Below are positions 26,158 through 34,200 of a DNA stretch of 64,000 nucleotides, piece by piece (the first letter of the stretch is position 1; every line of letters starts with the position of its first letter). Source of the stretch: Pseudomonas sp. TNT3 (lineage in GTDB: Bacteria > Pseudomonadota > Gammaproteobacteria > Pseudomonadales > Pseudomonadaceae). The stretch is taken from the NCBI RefSeq assembly GCF_010095445.2, contig NZ_WFGV02000004.1, positions 1-64,000 on the forward strand, read 5' to 3'. The notes below the pieces were generated by a model. It was not told the origin of the DNA. It saw nothing but the letters and a program-made list of their open reading frames with translations, and ran no database searches. The position numbers were made by a program, and so were the translations under genes.

Positions 26158-28098
26158 ATGTCACTGCGCAAACAATTGTTTCTCGCCATCTGCCTGTTCC
26201 TGCTGGTGGCATTCAGCGGCAGTTTTTTTGTCAGCCTGGAAAGCTCCCGCGACCAGATGCTCGGGCAGTTGCGCTCCCACGCCCAGGACGCGGCCACTGC
26301 GTTGGGACTGTCGTTGACAGCGCAAATCGATGACCCGGCCATGGTCGAACTGATGGTCAGCTCGATTTTCGACAGCGGCTACTTCAACAGCATTCGGGTC
26401 ATCAGCATTGCCGATGAGCAGGTACTGGTGGAACGCAACGTACGTGCCTATGCCGAAGACGTTCCCGGCTGGTTCATCAGCCTGGTCGACTTGCGCCCCC
26501 AGGCGGGCGAAGCGCTGATCATGCGCGGCTGGGAACAGGCGGCGCGGGTTGAAGTGTTGAGCAACCCGCAGTTCGCCCTGGCCAAACTCTGGGACAGCAC
26601 CCTTGGCAGCCTGATCTGGTTATTGATTTGCGGGCTGCTCAGCGCGGTGTTCGGCGGCTGGTTACTGCGTCGACAGCTGCGACCGCTGGACAAGATGGTT
26701 AAACAGGCAGAAGCCATCAGCAAACGCGAGTTTCTGAGCTTGCCTAAATTGCCGCGCACGCCAGAGTTGAAGCGCGTGGTACTGGCCATGAACCAAATGG
26801 TCGAAAAGCTCAAGGCACTGTTTGCCGAAGAGGCGGCGCGCAGCGAAAAACTGCGGGCCGAGTCCTATCAGGACAGCCTGACGGGCCTCGCCAATCGACG
26901 CTTGCTGGATGAACACCTGGCGAACCATCTGCTGATCTCCGAACAAAGCAGCGACGGCCATTTACTGATGCTGCAGATCAACGACCTGGCGGGGCTGAAT
27001 CAACGCCTGGGCGGTCAGCGCACCGATGAGTTGATCAGCAGTGTGGCCGAACTGCTCAAGCGATTGACGCAACAACCGGAACGCAGCACGTGGCTGGCAG
27101 CACGCAATCGCGGGGGGGAGTTCAGCCTGCTGATACCCGGCATGGACAACGCAGACGCTGCACGCGTGGCGAGTGAAATCAGCGCCACCCTCGAAAACCT
27201 GCGCCTGACTGGTGCCAGCGACTGCATGCCCGTGGCGCACCTGGGCATCGTCGCCTACCACCCGGGAGAATCGCCCGGCGATGTCTTGCTGCGCCTCGAT
27301 CAAGCCCTGACCGAGGCCCGGCAGCGCCCCGAGCGGCCGTGGACACACCTGACCAATGACACGACCGCACCCAACCAGTCCCAACACGACTGGCGAACCT
27401 GGATCGATGACGCATTGACCCACGGCCACATGCAGCTGTATTTCCAGCCTGTCGTGCAATGCGCCGACACCAGTCAGGTGTTGCACCACAAGGTGCTGGC
27501 CCGTCTGCTCGATCCGCAGGGCGTGGCCATCGCCGCGGGGCATTTCCTGCCGTGGATCGAGCGTCTCGGCTGGTCGGCGCGGATGGACCTTGCGATGCTT
27601 GAGGCGACCCTCGACTACCTCATAGTCAACCGCTGGCCATTGGCATTGAGCCTGTCCGGCAGCACCCTGCGCGACCCTGTGCAACTGCAAAAAATCCTCG
27701 ACATGCTCGAATCGCTGCCTGAGCTGGCACCGTTGCTGACCCTGGAAATCGACGAACGCCAACTGCCGCCTCCGCTTGAACTGCAAGGCTTGAGTCACAG
27801 CCTGCTGAACACCGGCTATCGAATCGGCCTGCAGCATTTCGGTGGCAGCTTCAGCCAGATCGGCAACCTCACTCAATTGGGCCTGGCGTACCTCAAAATT
27901 GATGGAGCCTACATTCGCGGGATCGATGAGCAGAGTGACAAGCGACTGTTCATCGATGCCATTTTTCGCGCGACCAACAGCATCGATCTGCCGTTGATTG
28001 CGGAGCGAGTGGAGACGCGCGGCGAGTTTGAAACGATCAAGGAGCTGGGGGTGTTCGGGGTGATGGGGCGGTTGATCGGGCCGCCAGAGCCGATGTGA
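26158..28098 (+). CDS. lapD: c-di-GMP receptor LapD
   Basis: A 646-aa inner-membrane receptor: TM1 (about 7-25), a periplasmic domain that holds LapG (about 26-150, including the VPGW loop), TM2 (about 153-170), HAMP (about 170-225), degenerate GGDEF (reads RGGEF) and degenerate EAL (reads KVL in HHKVLARL). Both catalytic sites are broken, as in characterised LapD, so it binds c-di-GMP but should not make or degrade it. AAGGAG precedes the start. It is in an operon with lapG; the terminator hairpin at 28235 separates it from convergent lapA. Confidence 0.96.
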   Translation: MSLRKQLFLAICLFLLVAFSGSFFVSLESSRDQMLGQLRSHAQDAATALGLSLTAQIDDPAMVELMVSSIFDSGYFNSIRVISIADEQVLVERNVRAYAEDVPGWFISLVDLRPQAGEALIMRGWEQAARVEVLSNPQFALAKLWDSTLGSLIWLLICGLLSAVFGGWLLRRQLRPLDKMVKQAEAISKREFLSLPKLPRTPELKRVVLAMNQMVEKLKALFAEEAARSEKLRAESYQDSLTGLANRRLLDEHLANHLLISEQSSDGHLLMLQINDLAGLNQRLGGQRTDELISSVAELLKRLTQQPERSTWLAARNRGGEFSLLIPGMDNADAARVASEISATLENLRLTGASDCMPVAHLGIVAYHPGESPGDVLLRLDQALTEARQRPERPWTHLTNDTTAPNQSQHDWRTWIDDALTHGHMQLYFQPVVQCADTSQVLHHKVLARLLDPQGVAIAAGHFLPWIERLGWSARMDLAMLEATLDYLIVNRWPLALSLSGSTLRDPVQLQKILDMLESLPELAPLLTLEIDERQLPPPLELQGLSHSLLNTGYRIGLQHFGGSFSQIGNLTQLGLAYLKIDGAYIRGIDEQSDKRLFIDAIFRATNSIDLPLIAERVETRGEFETIKELGVFGVMGRLIGPPEPM

Positions 28099-28125
28099 GT
28101 GTTCGTTTGGAAACCGCGTCATCGT

Positions 28126-28200
28126 TCATCGCGAGCAGGCTCACTCCTACAAGGGTTCGTGAACCAGTACCCTTTGTAGGAGTGAGCCTGCTCGCGATAA
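28126..28200. repeat. REP pair (TGTAGGAGTGAGCCTGCTCGCGA class)
   Basis: Inverted arms TCGCGAGCAGGCTCACTCCT and AGGAGTGAGCCTGCTCGCGA (each 20 bases) with a short loop, between lapD and the lapD/lapA terminator. Confidence 0.92.
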
Positions 28201-28234
28201 AGGCTGAAGCGCAATACTGAAACCCCAGACAAAC

Positions 28235-28273
28235 AAAACCCGCCATTCCCTGTTTACAGGAATGGCGGGTTTT
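28235..28273. terminator. Bidirectional terminator between lapD and lapA
   Basis: Perfect 15-bp stem AAAACCCGCCATTCC / GGAATGGCGGGTTTT with a nine-base loop. The A/T flanks give a T-run on both strands, so it can end both convergent transcripts. Confidence 0.88.
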
Positions 28274-28291
28274 GTCGTTTCAGGCCATGGA

Positions 28292-31200
28292 TCAGACGGT
28301 ATCCACCTTCAGCGAATGGTCATTCAACATGCCGTTGATGATCGTCGCCGTGTCATGCCCCCCGGCCACCACACCACCGGCCCCCGGCGTGACGCCGTAA
28401 TGGCTTGCCAGGTTGACGCCCGCCAGATCGATCGTCTGGTTCGGCGTGGCGCCGGCCATGGCGCTGACGTCGATGCTGGTCAGCACCGAAGCGCCGCTGC
28501 CAACAACTTTGAAGTGCAGGTAATCATCCAGCGAAGCGGTGGTGCCGTTTTCACCCTGCAGCAATTGCGACAGGTCGAGCTTGTCAGTGCCGGGGGTGAA
28601 ATCGGTGACCAGGTCGTGCCCGGAATTGCCTTTGAGCCACTGGAAGGTGTCCGCACCGGCACCGCCCGTCAGGGTGTTGTTGCCCAGGCCACCGATCAGG
28701 AAGTCATCGCCGCCACCGCCGTTGAGGATGTCATCGCCCAAACCGCCGTTGATGACGTTGCTGTTGTTGTCCCCGGTCAGGTTGTCATTGAAGTTGGAGC
28801 CGGTCAGGTTCTCGAGCCCGGTCAAGGTGTCGGTGCCGGCGCCGCCGGTGGTTTGCGCTGTCAGCAAGCTCAGGTCCACCGTAACGCCGCTGGTGGCGTG
28901 GGCGTAGCTCACGGTGTCGATGCCGGCGCCGCCGTCCAGCAGGTCATTGCCGGTTCCGCTGAACAACAAGTCATTGCCGGCGCCACCGTGCAGCTCATTG
29001 TTGCCACTGCCCGCAGTCAGCACGTCGTTGCCGTCGCCGGCATTGAGGATGTTGTTGCCTGTGCCGGCCACCAACACGTCATCGCCCGCCGTACCGGTGA
29101 GGGTGTGGCCGTCCTGATAGCTGATGGTCACATTCGCCCCGTCGCTGCCGCCATGGCTGTCGTTGGCGGTGTAACTGCCGTGTGCATCCGGAGTGATGTC
29201 GTGAGCCCCGGCGTAGTTGACGGTCATTTTCAGCTGGTAATTTTCCGCCCCCGTGGGGTTGCTGCCACTGCCGTTATTGATGTTGGTGACATGGATCTGA
29301 TAGGTGCCGTCAGCCGCTGCGGTAATGGTCCCGCCATCGGCGATGGACACGAACGGGCCGCCATTGAGCGAGTACTCCAGGGTGATGCGACCGGCCGCCA
29401 GGTTGTGGTCCAGATTAAGGGTTTCGCCCTCTTTCAGTTTCACGGTGATGAGGTCTTCATCATTCGCGTTGGCCGTGGTGACACCGCCCAGGTATCCGCT
29501 GACGACCAGTACCGCCGTCATCGCTGCCGTGTTGGCTGCGAATAGAGCGCGCACGTCCGCCAGGTTCTGGTTTGCCGCGGTGTTGCCGGTTCCGGAGAAG
29601 CCTTTCGCGCCTGTCCCGACAAAATCCGCGCCCTTCGCCGCCCAACCTGTGTTGAACGTGGTCGGCGTGGCAGTCAGCGGATCGCCCTCAGGATCAGTGT
29701 CGTTGGCCAGCAGCAATTCGCCCGGTACCACAACGCTGCTGGACAGAACGTTGGTGATGATGTGGTCATCCACCGCCACTGGTGCCGCGTTCGGAACGAC
29801 TTTGACCACCAGGGTCGAACTGGCCAGATCGCCATCGTTGTCACTGACGGTGAAGCCGATGTTTTCGGTGATCACCACCGAAGTGGCTTTTTGCGAGGTG
29901 TAGCTGTATTCGCCCGTGTCGAGTTTGATAACCAGCGTGCCGCCGTTGTTGGTGGCAATGCTCAGCGAATTGTCCACGGTGTTGAACGTACCGTGGTTGG
30001 CCCCGCCGGTGAATTTCAGCGACCCCTGGTTCCCCAGGTCCTTCGGGTCATAGGTGTAGGTGGTGCCATCGACCACGATGGTCTTGATGAAACCGCCATC
30101 GGCACCGAACGTCCCGCCCTCCAGCAACGTGCCAGTGACCGGCGCGCCCTGCACGGTACCCGAGAGTACCGAGTTGAGTTGGTTGAGGTCGGTCACCACC
30201 ACCGCGTTGGTGTTGGTGTGGGTGCTGCCGTCATAGGCCACCGGGTCCAGGTAGGCGTTGCTGACGCCGCTGCCCAGGCCAATGGCGTAGTTCTTGATGC
30301 CGTTGGCGTCGAGGAAGGCTTTCAGCGAGGCTTCGTCGGAGGCGCTGATGTCGCCTTCGTTGGGTTTACCATCCGAGAAGAAGTAACCGATGTTTTGCGC
30401 ACCGGTCAGTTTGCCGGCGGTGTCGAACGCCTGCTTCATGGTGGCCACAGCGGCATCGTAGTTAGTGCCACCGCCCGCCGTCAGGCCGGAAATTATCGAT
30501 TTGGCGGTGGCCACGTCGACCCAGATCGAGGTCTTGTCGGTGGCATTGCTGCTGAAGGTCACGATCTGCACCTTCACGTCGCCCAGGTCATCGTACTTGT
30601 CGAGCAAGGCACTGATTGCCTGCTTGGCCAGGGCCAGACGTGACAGGCCCGGTACACCCGAGGCGTCAGCCATACTGCCGGACACGTCGATCACCAACAG
30701 CAGGTTGGAATCGATTTCAACGGCAGCCACCGCGCGTTCCGAGGCGGCCGCCTTGGGCACGTCATCGACGATGTTCACCACAATCGTGCTGGTGGTGCTG
30801 TTGCCCAGGGCATCGGTGGCTTTGTAGGTGAAGCTTTCGCTCAGGGTGTTCGCACCGTCGTTCGCGTTCGGCGAGGTTTTTGGTGCCGAGGTCAGCGTGT
30901 AGGTGTACGTGCCGTCGGCGTTGAGGAGCATCTGCCCGTAGGTGCCGGTGGCATTGCTGACCAAGGTGTAGGTGACTGCGCCGGACGCTCCGGTGACCGA
31001 GCCAACCAGTGTTCCCGCAGAGGTTTCGCCAGTATTGCCCGGCTCACTGCCGATCACGGTACCCGCCGCCAGGTCATTGCCATCCTTGGTCAGGTCCAGG
31101 GCTTTTTCGAAGACCGTCACATCGGTGTCCGACGCCGCGAGCAGTTTGCTATTGCAGACATCGATCGTGATGGTGGTGGTGCTTTCATCGCCGTCAGCGT

Positions 31201-34200
31201 CGCGCACGGTGTAAGTGAACACGTCGGTGGCACCCGGCGTGCCGACCGAGTTCGGATTGCTGTGATAGGTCGCGTTGCCATTGGCGTCCAGGGTCAGGTA
31301 ACCGTAGTTGCCGTTGATGTTGGTATTAAGCCCGCCACTGACCGAGGTCGAGGTGTTGCCGCCAGCGCGCACGCCCACCACCGCACCACCGACCGCCGGA
31401 CCGTCGGAGCCTCCAATGTCGTTGTCGAGCACATTGCCGCTGACCGTGCCGCCTTCATTGACATGGGCCGAATCCGGCTTCGCGCTCGGCAGGTCATCGA
31501 CGATGTTGACGTTGATCTCGCCCGAAGCAGAGCTGCCGTCGGAGTCGGTCGCCACCACCTGGAAGTTTTCGCTGATGCTGTTCGCACCGTCCGCATTGGG
31601 ATGGGTTTCGCTGCCCACCAAGGTGTAGCTGTAGCTGACCACGCCGGTGACCTGATCAAAACCGGTGATGGTCAGGTAGCTGCCCAGCGGAGTAACGATG
31701 GTGTGCGGCAAACCGGAGACCACGCCACCGTTCATCACCGCATAACCGCCCACGGTCAGGGTTTGCAGACCGTCGAGCGCGGTCACGGTGAAGGTGCCGG
31801 TCTGGGTCAATGCTGGCGTGTCAGGGCTGGTGCCCCAACCGAGGTTTTTCTCGTAGACAGTGACTTCGCCCCCATTGACGTTCAAACCGCCGATGACCAC
31901 CGGATCGTCGTTGTTATGGATCTGCAGAACGAGGTTCGCGGTGCTGGTATCGCCGTCCGAATCGGTGAGGGTGTAGGTGAAGGTTTCCGTCCCGTTACCA
32001 CCGCCCTTCAGGCCTTTGAAATCAGCGTCGCTGGTGTTCAGGGTGTAGGTGTAAGTGCCGTTGGCATTGAGCACCAGGCTGCCGTAAACACCGTTGAAGG
32101 TGCCGGGTGTAACCGGGCCTGCATTGTCGCCGGTCACGACCCGGTCGGCGCCTTGCACGTCGTTGGTCAGCACGTTGCCGTCGAGGGTCACCAGGGATTC
32201 CGAAGCAGTCTTCGCGTTCGTGTCGTCCACTGCTTTTGGCACGTCATCGACGATGCTCACCACGATGGTGCTGGAAGTGGTGTTGCCCAGCGAATCCGTC
32301 GCGAGGTAGGTGAAGCTTTCAGTCAGGGTATTCGCGCCATCGTTGGCGTGAGGTGTCGTGCTCGCCGGCGAAGTCAGGGTGTAGGTGTAGGTACCGTCGG
32401 CGTTGAGCTGAATCTGGCCATAGTTGCCGGTCGCACTGCCCACCAATGCGTAGGTGATCGCACCAACGGCACCGGTGACCGAACCGACCAGTGTTCCGGA
32501 AGCGGTTTCACCGGTGTTGCCAGGCTCGCTGCCGGCGACAGTACCCGCCGCCAGGTCATTGCCATCCTTGGTCAGGTCCAGGGCTTTTTCGAAGACCGTC
32601 ACATCGGTGTCCGACGCCGCGAGGATTTTGCTGTTGCAGACATCGATGGTGATGGTGGTGGTGCTTTCATCGCCGTCAGCGTCGCGCACGGTGTAGGTGA
32701 ACACGTCGGTCGCACCTGGCGTGCCGACCGAGTTCGGGTTGCTGTGATAGGTCGCGTTGCCATTGGCATCGAGGGTCAGGTAGCCGTAGGCGCCGTTGAT
32801 ATTGGTGTTGAGCCCGCCACTGGCCGAAGTCGACGTATCGCTACCGGCGCGCACGCCCACCACGGCACCACTGGCCGCCGGACCGTCGGAGCCACCGATG
32901 TCGTTGTCGAGCACATTACCGCTGACCGTTCCGCCTTCATCGACATGGGCCGAATCCGGCTTCGCGCTTGGCAGGTCATCGACGATGTTGACGTTGATCT
33001 CGCCCGAAGCAGAACTGCCGTCGGAGTCGGTCGCCACCACCTGGAAGTTTTCGCTGATGCTGTTCGCACCGTCCGCATTGGGATGGGTTTCGCTGCCCAC
33101 CAAGGTGTAGCTGTAGCTGACCACGCCGGTGACCTGATCAAAACCGGTGATGGTCAGGTAGCTGCCCAGCGGAGTAACGATGGTGTGCGGCAAACCGGAG
33201 ACCACGCCACCGTTCATCACTGCATAACCGCCCACGGTCAGGGTTTGCAGACCGTCGAGCGCGGTCACGGTAAAAGTGCCGGTCTGGGTCAATGCAGGCG
33301 TGTCAGGGCTGGTTCCCCAGTCGAGGTTTTTCTCGTAGACGGTGAGTTCGCCACCGTTCACGTTCAAACCGCCGATGGTCACCGGATCGTCGTTGTTATG
33401 GATCTGCAGAACGAGGTTCGCGGTGCTGGTATCGCCGTCCGAGTCAGTGATCGTGTAGGCGAAGGTTTCCGTCCCGTCGCCACCGCCGTGCAGGGCTTTG
33501 AAATCGGCATCGCTGATGTTCAGGGTGTAGGTATAAGTGCCGTTGGCATTGAGCACCAGGGTGCCGTAAACGCCGGTGAAGGTGCCGGGGGTGATTGGGC
33601 CGGCATTCTCGCCGGTGACGACACGGTCGGCGCCTTGTACGTCGTTGGTCAGCACGTTGCCGCTGAGGCTCAGCAAGGTTTCGGATGCGGTGCCGGCGTT
33701 GCTGTCGTCCACTCCTTTGGGCACGTCATCGACGATGTTGACGTCGAGCGTGCCATTAGCCGTGGTGCCGTTGTCGTCGACCACGGTGACGGCAAACTGC
33801 TCAGGCAGATTGTTGGTGCCATTGGCGTTCGGATGGGTTTCGTTGTCGGCCAGGGTGTAGCTGTAGCTGACCACGCCGGTGGCGGGATCGAAACCGGTCA
33901 CGGTCAGCGTGCTGCCCAACGGCGTGACCACCGATTGCGGGAAGCCTGCGCTCACGCCGCCGACCACCACGTTGATGCCACCAATGCTCAGGGTCTGTAC
34001 GCCATCAAGGGCGGTGATGGTGAAGGTGCCGCTTTGAGTCAGCGCGGTGGAGTCCGGTGCACTGCCGTCGCCGAGGTTTTTCTCGTAGACGGTCAGCTCA
34101 CCGCCGTTGACGCTGAGGCCGTCGATGGTCACCGGATCGTCGTTGTTATGGATCTGCAGAACGAGGTTCGCGGTGCTGGTATCGCCATCCGAATCGGTGA

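Noticed and set aside
26962..28122. A 386-aa minus-strand frame across lapD
   Set aside because: LapD on the other strand has full domain evidence; this frame is a shadow without start signals.
28262..29545. A 427-aa plus-strand frame under the lapA 3' end
   Set aside because: Antisense shadow of the RTX region; it begins in the terminator hairpin and shows no family.
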